A stretch of DNA of 64,000 nucleotides from Neorhizobium alkalisoli (lineage in GTDB: Bacteria; Pseudomonadota; Alphaproteobacteria; Rhizobiales; Rhizobiaceae), in assembly GCF_002968635.1 (NCBI RefSeq), contig NZ_PVBN01000012.1, positions 62,001-126,000 on the forward strand. Reading direction: 5' to 3'. Position numbers and translations under genes: made by a program. Position 1 is the first letter of the stretch; the number at the start of each line of letters is the position of its first letter. The notes under the pieces were generated by a model. It worked only from the letters and a program-made list of their open reading frames with translations. It made no database searches and was not told the origin of the DNA. Of the stretch, positions 1 through 8,485 are shown piece after piece.

Positions 1-33
1 GGTCGTCATCAACTACTCCAGGACTTTTGCATC

Positions 34-1437
34 ATGGCCGACGGTACGAACGACGCGACATCTTCCAACCAGATGTGGGGCGGGCGCTTCGCCTCCGGGC
101 CGGATGCGATCATGGAGGAGATAAATGCCTCGATCGGTTTCGACAAGAAGCTCTATGCCCAGGATATCCGCGGCTCTATAGCGCATGCGACCATGCTGGC
201 GGAGAAAGGCATCATTTCGGGCGAAGATAAAGACAAGATCTTGTCTGGCCTAAACACGATCCTGTCAGAGATCGAAAGCGGGCAATTCGAATTTTCGAGA
301 CAGCTCGAAGACATTCACATGAATATCGAGGCGCGGCTTGCCGTGCTGATCGGGCCCGCCGCCGGACGTCTGCACACCGCCCGCTCCCGCAACGATCAGG
401 TGGCGCTCGATTTCCGTCTCTGGGTCAAGGAAGAACTCGCCAAGACCGAGCGCATGCTGACCGCGCTGATCACTGCTTTCCTCGATCGCGCCGAAGAACA
501 TGCCGACACCGTGATGCCGGGCTTCACGCATCTCCAGACCGCCCAGCCGGTGACCTTCGGCCATCATTGCATGGCCTATGTGGAAATGTTCGGCCGTGAC
601 CGCGCCCGCGTGCGGCACGCGATCGACCATCTCGACGAAAGCCCGATCGGCGCCGCGGCACTGGCAGGAACCCCTTACCCGATCGACCGCCACATGACGG
701 CAAAGGCGCTCGGTTTCCGCGAACCGACCCGCAATTCGATCGACACCGTCTCCGACCGCGACTTCGCGCTGGAGTTTTTGTCGGTCGCGGCAATCTGCGC
801 CGTGCACCTGTCGCGGCTTGCCGAAGAGATCGTCATCTGGTCGACGCCGCAATTCGGCTTCGTGCGCCTGTCGGACGCCTTTTCGACCGGCTCCTCGATC
901 ATGCCTCAGAAGAAGAACCCGGACGCGGCGGAACTGGTGCGCGCCAAGACCGGCCGCATCAACGGCTCGCTGGTGGCGCTGCTCACCGTCATGAAGGGCC
1001 TTCCGCTCGCCTATTCCAAGGACATGCAGGAAGACAAAGAACAGGTCTTCGATTGCGCCGAAAACCTGGAACTGGCGATTGCGGCCATGACCGGCATGGT
1101 GCGCGACATGACGGTGCGCGCCGACAAGATGCGCGCCGCCGCAGGCGCGGGCTATTCCACCGCGACCGACCTTGCCGACTGGCTGGTGCGGGAAGTCGGC
1201 CTGCCCTTCCGCGACGCTCACCATGTAACCGGTCGCGCGGTGGCATTGGCCGAACAGAAGGGTTGCGACCTTTCCGAGCTTTCGCTCGCCGAACTCCAGG
1301 AGATCAATGCCGCGATCACCGACAAGGTTTTCAACGTGCTTTCGGTCGACGCCTCGGTCGCCAGCCGCCAGAGTTTTGGCGGCACTGCGCCGTCGGAAGT
1401 CAGGAAACAGATCGCCTGGTGGCGCGCTAGAAACTGA
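34..1437 (+). CDS. argH: argininosuccinate lyase
   Basis: Cleaves argininosuccinate to arginine and fumarate, the last step of arginine synthesis, in the cytosol as a homotetramer. The 467-residue protein is normal length for the family. The fumarase/aspartase signature GSSIMPQKKNP is at residues 286-296, with the flexible-loop serine at 287/288. An early TARSRNDQ segment and a TGFTHLQ-like segment (GFTHLQTAQP) supply the other conserved active-site regions. The ATG start opens a frame that begins typically for the family (NQMWGGRF). It is followed on the same strand by the lptM lipoprotein gene and lysA, a gene order common in Alphaproteobacteria. Identification is secure. Confidence 0.97.
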   Translation: MADGTNDATSSNQMWGGRFASGPDAIMEEINASIGFDKKLYAQDIRGSIAHATMLAEKGIISGEDKDKILSGLNTILSEIESGQFEFSRQLEDIHMNIEARLAVLIGPAAGRLHTARSRNDQVALDFRLWVKEELAKTERMLTALITAFLDRAEEHADTVMPGFTHLQTAQPVTFGHHCMAYVEMFGRDRARVRHAIDHLDESPIGAAALAGTPYPIDRHMTAKALGFREPTRNSIDTVSDRDFALEFLSVAAICAVHLSRLAEEIVIWSTPQFGFVRLSDAFSTGSSIMPQKKNPDAAELVRAKTGRINGSLVALLTVMKGLPLAYSKDMQEDKEQVFDCAENLELAIAAMTGMVRDMTVRADKMRAAAGAGYSTATDLADWLVREVGLPFRDAHHVTGRAVALAEQKGCDLSELSLAELQEINAAITDKVFNVLSVDASVASRQSFGGTAPSEVRKQIAWWRARN

Positions 1438-1472
1438 AGACGAATTGTTCCCGGAAATGACTGCACAAGGGC

Positions 1473-1498
1473 GCGGAACTTCGCTATGAAGGTTCCGC
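1473..1498 (+). other. stem-loop between argH and lptM
   Basis: GCGGAACTTC (1473-1482) pairs with GAAGGTTCCGC (1488-1498) around a five-base loop with one bulged G. No T-run follows, so it is not a standard intrinsic terminator. It may cap the 3' end of the argH message or act as a weak attenuator before lptM-lysA. Function is inferred only. Confidence 0.35.
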
Positions 1499-1523
1499 AG
1501 CCGTGCCGGATATAGGTGTGAGA

Positions 1524-1730
1524 ATGTCGAAATCCCTGGTAAATATCGCCCGCATCACCTTTGTGCTGAGCCTCGCCGGCGTCGTGGCTGCCGGCTGCGG
1601 CCGCAAGGGCGACCTCGACCGCCCGAGCACGCCGGTGGAGCAGCAGAACATCCGTAAGCCGGGCAAACCGGGAGAACGAAAACCCGAACCTGTAGCCGAA
1701 AAGCCTTTCGTTCTGGACCCGCTTCTGTAA
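1524..1730 (+). CDS. lptM: small LptM/YifL-like lipoprotein
   Basis: A 68-residue lipoprotein. A short signal peptide ends in the lipobox VAAGC with the lipidated cysteine at residue 25, followed directly by CGRKGDLDRP, the hallmark of the LptM (YifL) family, and then a short Pro/Lys-rich tail. In Escherichia coli LptM helps oxidative maturation of the LptD/LptE lipopolysaccharide translocon in the outer membrane; that role is transferred by family only. The ATG at 1524 is preferred over an upstream GTG at 1503 because it gives a compact signal peptide. It lies between argH and lysA and ends 12 bp before lysA, so is probably cotranscribed. Confidence 0.8.
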   Translation: MSKSLVNIARITFVLSLAGVVAAGCGRKGDLDRPSTPVEQQNIRKPGKPGERKPEPVAEKPFVLDPLL

Positions 1731-1742
1731 TCGAGCACTGAC

Positions 1743-3011
1743 GTGAACCATTTTCATTACATCGACGGCGTGTTGCACGCCGAGAACGTGCCGATCCCGG
1801 AAATCGCCAAGGCCGTGGGCACCCCCTTCTACGTCTATTCGACGGCAACGCTGGAGCGACACTACAAGGTCTTCTCCCAGGCTTTCGCCGACGTGGATGC
1901 GATGGTCTGTTACGCCATGAAGGCGAATTCCAACCAGGCGGTGCTGAAGACGCTCGGCCGGTTGGGCGCCGGCGTCGACGTGGTTTCCGGCGGCGAGCTT
2001 CGCCGGGCGCTGGCGGCGGGCATTCCCGCAAGCCGCATCATGTTCTCCGGTGTGGGAAAGACCGCGCATGAGATGGACCTTGCGCTTCAGGCCGGCATCT
2101 ATTGCTTCAACGTCGAATCCGAGCCGGAACTGGAGGTGCTCAACCTCCGCGCCCAAAAAATGGGAAAGAAGGCGCATGTCTCCTTCCGCATCAATCCCGA
2201 TGTGGACGCGGGCACCCACGCCAAGATTTCGACCGGCAAGAAAGAGAACAAGTTCGGTATCTCCTACGAACGCGCCCGTGACGTTTATGCCCATGCGGCG
2301 ACGCTTGATGGCATCGAGGTGACCGGCATCGACATGCATATCGGCAGCCAGATCACCGAGCTGCAGCCCTTCGAGGAAGCCTTCCGACTGCTGCGCGAGC
2401 TTGTCGACACGCTGCGCTCCGACGGCCACCGCATCGATCATGTCGATATCGGCGGCGGCCTGGGTATTCCCTACAAGGACGACAACAACCCGCCGCCGCT
2501 GCCCGACGCCTATGCGGAAACGGTAAAGCGGCAACTCCGCTCGCTCGAATGCAGGATCGTCACGGAACCCGGCCGGCTGATCGTCGGCAATGCGGGTATC
2601 CTGGTGACCGAGGTCATCTACGTCAAGGATAGCGACGAGAAGAGCTTCGTCATCGTCGACGGCGCGATGAACGACCTCATCCGCCCGACGCTCTATGACG
2701 CCTATCACATGGTCCGCCCGATCGTCGTACCCGCGACCGATGCGCCGCGGATCAAGGCCGACGTGGTCGGTCCGGTCTGCGAGACGGGCGACTATCTGGC
2801 GCTCGACCGAGAGATGGCGGCACCGAAGCCGGGCGATCTGATCGCGGTCGCTTCGGCCGGCGCATACGGCGCCGTCCAGGCGGGCACCTACAACACCCGC
2901 CTGCTGGTGCCGGAAGTGCTGGTGAAGGGCAGCGATTTCCATATCGTGCGCCCGCGCGGCAGCTACGAGGATCTGATTGGCCTCGATTCCGTGCCAGCAT
3001 GGCTTGCCTGA
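1743..3011 (+). CDS. lysA: diaminopimelate decarboxylase
   Basis: PLP enzyme converting meso-diaminopimelate to L-lysine and CO2, the last step of lysine synthesis. The 422-residue protein has the fold type III motif YAMKAN with the PLP lysine at K60, HIGSQI with H199, the phosphate-binding GGGLG loop, and the C-terminal GPVCETGD motif with C346 contributed across the dimer. The start is GTG, 12 bp after lptM, which suggests an lptM-lysA transcription unit. The N-terminal MNHFHYIDG is typical of alphaproteobacterial LysA, which supports this start. Confidence 0.97.
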   Translation: MNHFHYIDGVLHAENVPIPEIAKAVGTPFYVYSTATLERHYKVFSQAFADVDAMVCYAMKANSNQAVLKTLGRLGAGVDVVSGGELRRALAAGIPASRIMFSGVGKTAHEMDLALQAGIYCFNVESEPELEVLNLRAQKMGKKAHVSFRINPDVDAGTHAKISTGKKENKFGISYERARDVYAHAATLDGIEVTGIDMHIGSQITELQPFEEAFRLLRELVDTLRSDGHRIDHVDIGGGLGIPYKDDNNPPPLPDAYAETVKRQLRSLECRIVTEPGRLIVGNAGILVTEVIYVKDSDEKSFVIVDGAMNDLIRPTLYDAYHMVRPIVVPATDAPRIKADVVGPVCETGDYLALDREMAAPKPGDLIAVASAGAYGAVQAGTYNTRLLVPEVLVKGSDFHIVRPRGSYEDLIGLDSVPAWLA

Positions 3012-3146
3012 GCCCTTGACGCCGCGTTCACTTTTGCGGGAAAGGCCGGAAAATATAGGAGCGAAAACCCCCTTGCCCTCGTCTTCGCCACAAAGACTGC
3101 TATCCTGAAGCTTGATTTGCGCCGCCACGACCTGGAGACGGACCGC

Positions 3147-5858
3147 ATGAGCCTCATCCGCAAAGGTGCCTTCGAGTCGCATCCCGAGCTTGCGCGTCGC
3201 GTTGCGCTGAAACGGTCGTTTGCGCGGATCGTCCTGTTTTTCGAGCGGATTTTGCCACTTCTGCTGGCGCCCCTGGGGATTGCCGCACTCTTTCTTTCCG
3301 CCGCATGGTTCGGCATCTTCCGCATTGCGCCCGATTGGCTGCGATGGGTATTGGTCGGCGGCTTTGCCCTTGCCTTTGTGTATTCCATTCTTCCACTCGG
3401 CCGGCTGCGCTGGCCGGCGGCCGAAGATGCCGATCGGCTGCTCGAAGACCGCAACAATCTTCCTCACCAGCCGGTCGCCGTGCAGGAAGACGAGCCTGCC
3501 TTCGAAACACCTTTCGCCCGCGCGCTCTGGAAGGAACACCAGCTCCGCATGGCGAGACGCATCGCGGAACTCGATGCCGGTCTGCCGCAACCCGATATTG
3601 CCAAGCACGATCGGCTTGCCCTTCGCGCAATTCCGGCGCTCGTTTTCGTGATCGCGCTCGGTTATTCGTTTTCGAACGGCGGCGGCTCGCCTGTCGATGC
3701 CTTCCGCCCGGCGCCGCCTGCTCCCAGCATCAATCCGGATCTGCGCATCGATGCGTGGCTGACGCCACCGTCCTATACGGGCCGTGCTCCGGTTTTCCTG
3801 ACGGGGCAACAGGCGACGGCCAAGGCAGCCGCGGTATCCATACCCGAAAACTCTGCGCTCACGGTGCGCGTGACCGGCGGCGAAGGCGGCGAAGCCGTGG
3901 TCTTCGCGCCAAAGACGGGCGAAGACGCGGTGACTTTGATTACCGAGGAAGCCAAGAAGGCAGCGGAAAAGGCGGCGCAGCAGCCTGCGCAGACTGCGGA
4001 ACAAACGGCGCAGGCACCTCAGACAGCAGCAGCGCCGCAGCAGGCCGACCAGCCGTTGCCGCCCCGCACATACACGCTCAATGTCGCTGAAAGCGGCAGC
4101 CTTACGGTGAACGGCCAGATCTGGGCTTTCGATGTCGTTCCGGACCGGGCGCCGGAAATCGCCTTCGACGGCCAGCCGCGGCGGTCCGTCAACGGCGCGC
4201 TTGAAATCGGCTTCACCGGCAAGGATGACTACGGCATCCGCGAAGCGCATGCACTGATCGAGCCGGTCGAGGATCGTGATCCGGGCGCCACTCCGCTCTA
4301 TCCGCCGCCGGAATACAGGCTGGATATGCCGCGCCAGAACGGCCGGGAAGTCAAAGGCCTCACAAGCCGCAATCTTGTCGAACATCCGCTTGCGGGCAAG
4401 CGCGTAAAGATCACGCTGGTCGCCAAGGATGGCGCCGGCCAGACCGGACACAGCCCCGCCCACGAGATGGTGCTGCCGTCCCGTGGCTTTTCCGAACCGC
4501 TCGCCGCCGCCGTTGCGGAGGAGCGTCAGGTTTTTGCGCTCGACACTCGCCAGATGCCGCGCGCCATCGCGCTCAACGAAGCTCTGGCGATCCGTCCCGA
4601 CGAAACCATTCCGAACCTCGGCCACTTCCTGCTGATCCGCTCTGCGCTCGAGCGCATGAAACTTTCCCGAACCGAAGAGCAGCTGAAGGACACCGCCGAT
4701 TATCTCTGGGAAATCGCCCTCGGCATCGAGGACGGCGATCTCTCGCTTGCCGAGCGCCGTTTGCGGGATGCGCAGCGCAATCTGGCTGAAGCTTTGGAAA
4801 ACAAGGCTTCCGACCAGGAGATTGCCCGCCTGATGCAGGAGCTGCGCGAAGCCATGCAGCAGTTCATGAACGAGCTGGCGCAGCGGATGCAGAACGCCCC
4901 GCAGGCGCCGAACAACATGCAGGCCCAGAACGTCATTCGCCAGCGCGACCTGCAGAACATGATGGACCAGATCGAAAACCTCGCCCGGTCCGGCAATCGC
5001 GATGCTGCGCAGCAGATGCTCAACGAACTGCAGCGCATGATGAACAACCTCCAGGCCGGGCGGATGCAGCGCGGCCAGCAGGGACAGCAACAGAACAGCC
5101 AGATGCGCCAGCAGATCGACAAGCTCGGCGAGATCATGCAGGAACAGCAACGGCTGATGGATCAGACCTTCAAGCTGGACCAGGCGCTGCGCGACCGCAT
5201 GCAGCGCGGCGATCCGAATGAACGGCCCTACGAGCAGAACCAGCAGGGTCAGCAGCAGCAGGGCCAACAACAGCAAGGTCAGCAGGGGCAACAAGGACAA
5301 CAGGGCCAGCAGAACACCGACCAGATGACCGCCGAACAGCTCCGCGAAGCATTGAAGAACCTGCGCGCCCAGCAGGAAGGTCTCGGCAAAAAGCTCGAAG
5401 AACTGCAGAAAGGCCTGAAGGGACTTGGCATGCAGCCCGGTCAGGGCTTTGGTGATGCGCAGCGTGAAATGGGCAATGCCGGCAAGGCGCTGGGCGAAGG
5501 CCAGGGCGAGCAGGCCGTGGAAGGCCAGGGCAATGCGCTCAACGCGCTGCGCCAGGGCGCGCAGAACATGATGCAGCAGATGATGCAGGCCATGCAGCAG
5601 CAGGGTCAAGGCCAGGGCCAGGGCCGCGAAGGCCCCGGGGAAGGCATGTCTTCGCAGGGAGGCCAGAACGGCCGTGATCCCCTGGGCAGACCCCGCGCCA
5701 CGTCAGGACCGGACTTTGGCGATCAGGTGAAGGTGCCCGAGGAGATCGACGTGCAGCGTGCACGGGAAATCCTCGAAGCCATCCGCGAAAAACTCGGCAA
5801 CGCGCTGTCGGGCGAGGCCGAGCGGCAATATCTGGAACGTCTGCTCGATATCCGCTGA
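3147..5858 (+). CDS. TIGR02302/DUF4175-type membrane protein with Gln-rich C-terminal half
   Basis: A 903-residue protein of unknown function conserved downstream of lysA in rhizobia. Hydrophobic segments lie near residues 25-55, 60-85 and 155-175, so the N-terminus is membrane anchored. A large, probably periplasmic, middle region follows with a Pro/Ala/Gln linker. The C-terminal half is very rich in Gln, Met and Arg with predicted helix and coiled coil, plus an almost pure Gln/Gly tract around residues 697-723. The ATG at 3147 has GGAG nine bases upstream; a TTG at 3117 would add ten residues. No catalytic motif was recognised. It converges on the cpdR-like gene with four bases between stop codons. 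Confidence 0.75.
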   Translation: MSLIRKGAFESHPELARRVALKRSFARIVLFFERILPLLLAPLGIAALFLSAAWFGIFRIAPDWLRWVLVGGFALAFVYSILPLGRLRWPAAEDADRLLEDRNNLPHQPVAVQEDEPAFETPFARALWKEHQLRMARRIAELDAGLPQPDIAKHDRLALRAIPALVFVIALGYSFSNGGGSPVDAFRPAPPAPSINPDLRIDAWLTPPSYTGRAPVFLTGQQATAKAAAVSIPENSALTVRVTGGEGGEAVVFAPKTGEDAVTLITEEAKKAAEKAAQQPAQTAEQTAQAPQTAAAPQQADQPLPPRTYTLNVAESGSLTVNGQIWAFDVVPDRAPEIAFDGQPRRSVNGALEIGFTGKDDYGIREAHALIEPVEDRDPGATPLYPPPEYRLDMPRQNGREVKGLTSRNLVEHPLAGKRVKITLVAKDGAGQTGHSPAHEMVLPSRGFSEPLAAAVAEERQVFALDTRQMPRAIALNEALAIRPDETIPNLGHFLLIRSALERMKLSRTEEQLKDTADYLWEIALGIEDGDLSLAERRLRDAQRNLAEALENKASDQEIARLMQELREAMQQFMNELAQRMQNAPQAPNNMQAQNVIRQRDLQNMMDQIENLARSGNRDAAQQMLNELQRMMNNLQAGRMQRGQQGQQQNSQMRQQIDKLGEIMQEQQRLMDQTFKLDQALRDRMQRGDPNERPYEQNQQGQQQQGQQQQGQQGQQGQQGQQNTDQMTAEQLREALKNLRAQQEGLGKKLEELQKGLKGLGMQPGQGFGDAQREMGNAGKALGEGQGEQAVEGQGNALNALRQGAQNMMQQMMQAMQQQGQGQGQGREGPGEGMSSQGGQNGRDPLGRPRATSGPDFGDQVKVPEEIDVQRAREILEAIREKLGNALSGEAERQYLERLLDIR
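5235..5314 (+). repeat. in-frame Gln/Gly codon repeat
   Basis: About 80 bp of imperfect CAG/CAA-GGT/GGC/GGG units inside the large TIGR02302-type gene, coding for runs of Gln broken by single Gly. The mixture of synonymous codons argues for selection on the peptide rather than recent slippage, although length polymorphism between strains is likely here. Confidence 0.8.
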
Positions 5859-5862
5859 TCGA

Positions 5863-6240
5863 TCAGGCGGCGCGTGGATTTTCCTCTGAGAGCGCCATGG
5901 CGACCGCCTTGCGGATATCCGGCAGCGCGAACGGCTTCTGCACCACGTCGACAATCTTGGCCGCCAGGTCGTCGGCGCGTTCACGCTGTTCGGCATAACC
6001 CGTCATCAGAAGGATCTTGAGCCCCGGGAATTGTTCGGAAGCCTGGTGGGCGAGTTCGATGCCGTCCATGACCGGCATACGGATATCGGAAAGAAGCAGA
6101 TCGAACGGGCCCTGGCTGAGCTTTTCGAGACCTTCTGCGCCGTCGCCGGCCTCGTGCGTCTCATGGCCGTCAAGGCGGAGTGCGCGTGCAACGAAGCTGC
6201 GAAGCGAATCCTCATCCTCGGTAATCAGGATTTTTGCCAT
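5863..6240 (-). CDS. cpdR: CpdR-like single-domain response regulator
   Basis: A 125-residue stand-alone receiver domain with acidic pocket E8/D9, phosphoacceptor D52, T80 and K102 all present, and no output domain. In Caulobacter and Sinorhizobium CpdR proteins, dephosphorylated CpdR primes ClpXP for proteolysis of cell-cycle proteins. Rhizobia commonly carry two paralogues, and this one matches the type encoded near lysA and hpt. The C-terminus ends in Ala-Ala, as expected if it is itself a ClpXP-type degradation substrate (inference). The ATG at 6240 is preferred over the one at 6249 because GGAG lies only two bases from the latter. Confidence 0.75.
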   Translation of the reverse strand: MAKILITEDEDSLRSFVARALRLDGHETHEAGDGAEGLEKLSQGPFDLLLSDIRMPVMDGIELAHQASEQFPGLKILLMTGYAEQRERADDLAAKIVDVVQKPFALPDIRKAVAMALSEENPRAA

Positions 6241-6310
6241 AGCGATCATCGCTCCCTGTCTGTTTCATATCGGGAGCAAATCATCAGAGTTTTCTTGTCG
6301 AGGAGTAAAC

Positions 6311-6331
6311 GCCGGCCCGCGGGAGGCCGGC
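6311..6331 (-). terminator. probable intrinsic terminator of hpt
   Basis: A perfect 7-bp all-GC stem (GCCGGCC, 6311-6317, with GGCCGGC, 6325-6331) around a 7-base loop. Read on the minus strand it is followed by GTTTAC, a short U-run. It lies just after the hpt stop and before the cpdR-like gene, so probably separates the two units. Confidence 0.5.
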
Positions 6332-6356
6332 ATGGTTAACACCTTGACACCGCCGA

Positions 6357-6899
6357 TCAGGCGTCTCCGGTGACGACGCCGACGAAGGGGAGCTCGCGGA
6401 AGGCATAGGCCACGTCCATGCCGTAGCCGACGACGAAGTAATCGGGGCATTCGAAACCGACGTAGTCCGCCTCAAGCTGCTCCTTCCGCTTTACGTGCTT
6501 GTCGAGCAGCACGGCGACCGAAACATGGCGAGCCCCACGCTCGTAGAGGATTTCCTTCGCGAATTTCAGCGTACGGCCGGATTCGAGGATATCGTCGATC
6601 AGGAGCACGTCGCGGTCCTTCACGTCGCTGTCGATGTCCTTGACGATGCGCACGCCCTGGGAAACGGTTCCGGTGCCGTAGCTCGAAAGGGTAATGAACT
6701 CCACCTCCGGCGCAAGGCCGGTATCATGCAGGGCGCGCAACAAATCGGCAGCGAAGATGAACGAGCCCTTGAGGATGGCGATGACGAGCAGATCCTTGGT
6801 CGGGCCGGCGGCGATATCTGCAGCCATCGCTCGGTTGCGTTCGGCTATCTGCTCTGCGGTAAAAAGCGGCTCAATGGTTTTGCCGCGCACGACGGGCAT
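6357..6899 (-). CDS. hpt: hypoxanthine phosphoribosyltransferase
   Basis: Purine salvage enzyme transferring the phosphoribosyl group of PRPP to hypoxanthine or guanine. The 180-residue protein carries the type I PRTase PRPP-binding loop VLLIDDILESGRT at residues 98-110 with the acidic pair D102/D103, and an upstream LKGS flexible-loop motif at residues 43-46. The ATG at 6899 has AGGAG seven bases upstream; the longer frame from 6938 adds 13 residues unlike the family. It is transcribed toward the cpdR-like gene but separated from it by a GC-rich hairpin. Confidence 0.92.
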   Translation of the reverse strand: MPVVRGKTIEPLFTAEQIAERNRAMAADIAAGPTKDLLVIAILKGSFIFAADLLRALHDTGLAPEVEFITLSSYGTGTVSQGVRIVKDIDSDVKDRDVLLIDDILESGRTLKFAKEILYERGARHVSVAVLLDKHVKRKEQLEADYVGFECPDYFVVGYGMDVAYAFRELPFVGVVTGDA

Positions 6900-6961
6900 G
6901 AGGTTCTCCTGCGTGTCCGTAAAAATGTGCGATAGCACAGTCGGCAGCAGAAGAGGAAGAC

Positions 6962-7618
6962 TTAGGCGCCCCCGTCGGCCAGTGAAAGCCGCAAGTCCGG
7001 CAGTTTTCCACCGGGATGGGGCACCCGCGCGGAAAACCCGCGGCTGCGGCCGCCGGCAATCGCAAAGGATGGCGGCGAAATCAACGTGCTCGCAACCACC
7101 TCCTGGCCGGACAACAGGTCGGCGCGGATGGACGGCATGGCAACGCTGTCGCCGCTGCGGTTTTCGACGATGCCGTTGATCAGCAGGATACGCATGCCGT
7201 TGGCATCCTGGGGCGTCATCGTCACATGCGTGATGTCCAGCGAAGTCCCGGCTTCCGCCGCGGCCGAACCACTGAAGAGGAACGAAAACCCGCCTGCAAA
7301 ACTGAAAACCGCAACAAAAACGACCGCAACCACCGCAGCGAAGAAATCTGCAGAAAGCCGCATCAGCGCACGCTCGCCGCTCGCAACGATCCGCTCGATG
7401 ATCGCTGGCTCCGGGCGGGAGAAAGAAGGCGCATGATGGTTGTCGTTGTGGGAGCGTGGCTTTGCCGCGCGTCGGGCAGCATTGCCGACGGTGACGAACT
7501 GAGCGTCGACCACCTCACCGCGCGGATGCGCCACACGCCCATTCCGGCCGATCGGCTCCGGCGGCAGGATGTCCATTCGGATGACGGTTTTGCCCTGCTG
7601 GCTGCGAAACGTGCTCAT
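6962..7618 (-). CDS. uncharacterised single-pass membrane protein, DUF3426-like
   Basis: A 218-residue protein divergent from ftsE. It has a polar, Arg/His-rich cytoplasmic N-terminal region, one strong transmembrane helix near residues 105-135, and a C-terminal beta-rich domain (residues 140-218) with the pattern VENRSGDS and PHPGGKLPDLRLSL seen in DUF3426 proteins. Homologues next to ftsE often begin with an MJ0042-type CxxC zinc ribbon; none is present here. The ATG at 7618 has AGAGG upstream, whereas the longer frame to 7666 lacks a clear site. Function unknown. Confidence 0.6.
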   Translation of the reverse strand: MSTFRSQQGKTVIRMDILPPEPIGRNGRVAHPRGEVVDAQFVTVGNAARRAAKPRSHNDNHHAPSFSRPEPAIIERIVASGERALMRLSADFFAAVVAVVFVAVFSFAGGFSFLFSGSAAAEAGTSLDITHVTMTPQDANGMRILLINGIVENRSGDSVAMPSIRADLLSGQEVVASTLISPPSFAIAGGRSRGFSARVPHPGGKLPDLRLSLADGGA

Positions 7619-7825
7619 AGGGGGCCTCTTCGGCCCGTTATCCCCGGTGTTGAGGACGGCGGGCATTGAAACGAATCCCGCCTAGTCGTAAATTCAAATG
7701 GTTAATGCTTCGCAAATGCGGCCTGAAATTAGCCCTTTTCCGCGCGCGATTTACCGTTCGTTTACTCGGATCGTTAAAGAGATAACGGCACCGGAAAGTC
7801 TTGAAGAGTAAGGACTGGTCATCCG

Positions 7826-8485
7826 TTGATCCATTTCGAAAATGTCGGCCTGCGCTACGGGATGGGCCCGGAGATCCTCCGGGATATGACCTTCGACATC
7901 CCGAAGCGATCGTTCCAGTTCCTGACGGGACCGTCGGGGGCCGGGAAGACGACGCTGTTGCGCCTGCTTTTCATGTCGCTGCACCCGACCCGCGGCATTA
8001 TCCGCATGTTCGGCCGGGACCTGTCTCAGATACCGCGCAGCGAGCTGCCGATGCTGCGCAGGCGCGTCGGGATAGTATTCCAGGATTTCCGGTTGCTCGA
8101 ACATCTCACGACTTACGAGAACGTCGCGCTGCCGCTGCGTGTGCGCGGCAAGGAGGAAAGCTCCTACCGCAACGACGTCATCGAGCTCCTGAAATGGGTC
8201 GGGCTCGGCGAGCGCATCAATGTGCTGCCGCCGGTGCTCTCCGGCGGCGAAAAGCAGCGTGCCGCGATCGCCCGGGCACTGATGGACCGGCCTGAAATCC
8301 TCCTTGCGGACGAACCCACCGGCAACGTCGACCCGCCGATGGCACGACGGCTCCTCAACCTGTTTCTCGAACTCAACCGGCTCGGCACCGCGGTGGTGAT
8401 CGCCACCCACGATCTGGCCCTGATGGACCAGGTGGATGCGCGCCGGATGATCCTCACCGAAGGGCGGCTTGACCTTTATGAATGA
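7826..8485 (+). CDS. ftsE: cell-division ABC transporter ATP-binding protein FtsE
   Basis: The 219-residue ATPase of the FtsEX complex, which sits at the divisome and controls periplasmic peptidoglycan hydrolases. Walker A GPSGAGKTT is at residues 35-43 (K41), the ABC signature LSGGEKQR starts at residue 138, and Walker B is ILLADEPT. The start is probably TTG with AAGGA 11 bases upstream, since MIHFENVGLRYG is the standard FtsE N-terminus and no ATG fits. The stop overlaps the ftsX start by eight bases, which implies translational coupling. The 207-bp divergent gap upstream should hold the ftsEX promoter. Confidence 0.95.
   Translation: MIHFENVGLRYGMGPEILRDMTFDIPKRSFQFLTGPSGAGKTTLLRLLFMSLHPTRGIIRMFGRDLSQIPRSELPMLRRRVGIVFQDFRLLEHLTTYENVALPLRVRGKEESSYRNDVIELLKWVGLGERINVLPPVLSGGEKQRAAIARALMDRPEILLADEPTGNVDPPMARRLLNLFLELNRLGTAVVIATHDLALMDQVDARRMILTEGRLDLYE

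Noticed and set aside
5232..5318. Short direct repeats resembling a repeat array
   Set aside because: They are in-frame Gln/Gly codons of the TIGR02302-type gene, with no spacer regularity; not CRISPR.
1218..5609. Very long minus-strand open frame (1463 codons) opposite lysA and the Gln-rich gene
   Set aside because: Antisense to two well-supported genes, Leu/His/Arg-rich translation without family features, and typical of GC-rich codon mirroring.
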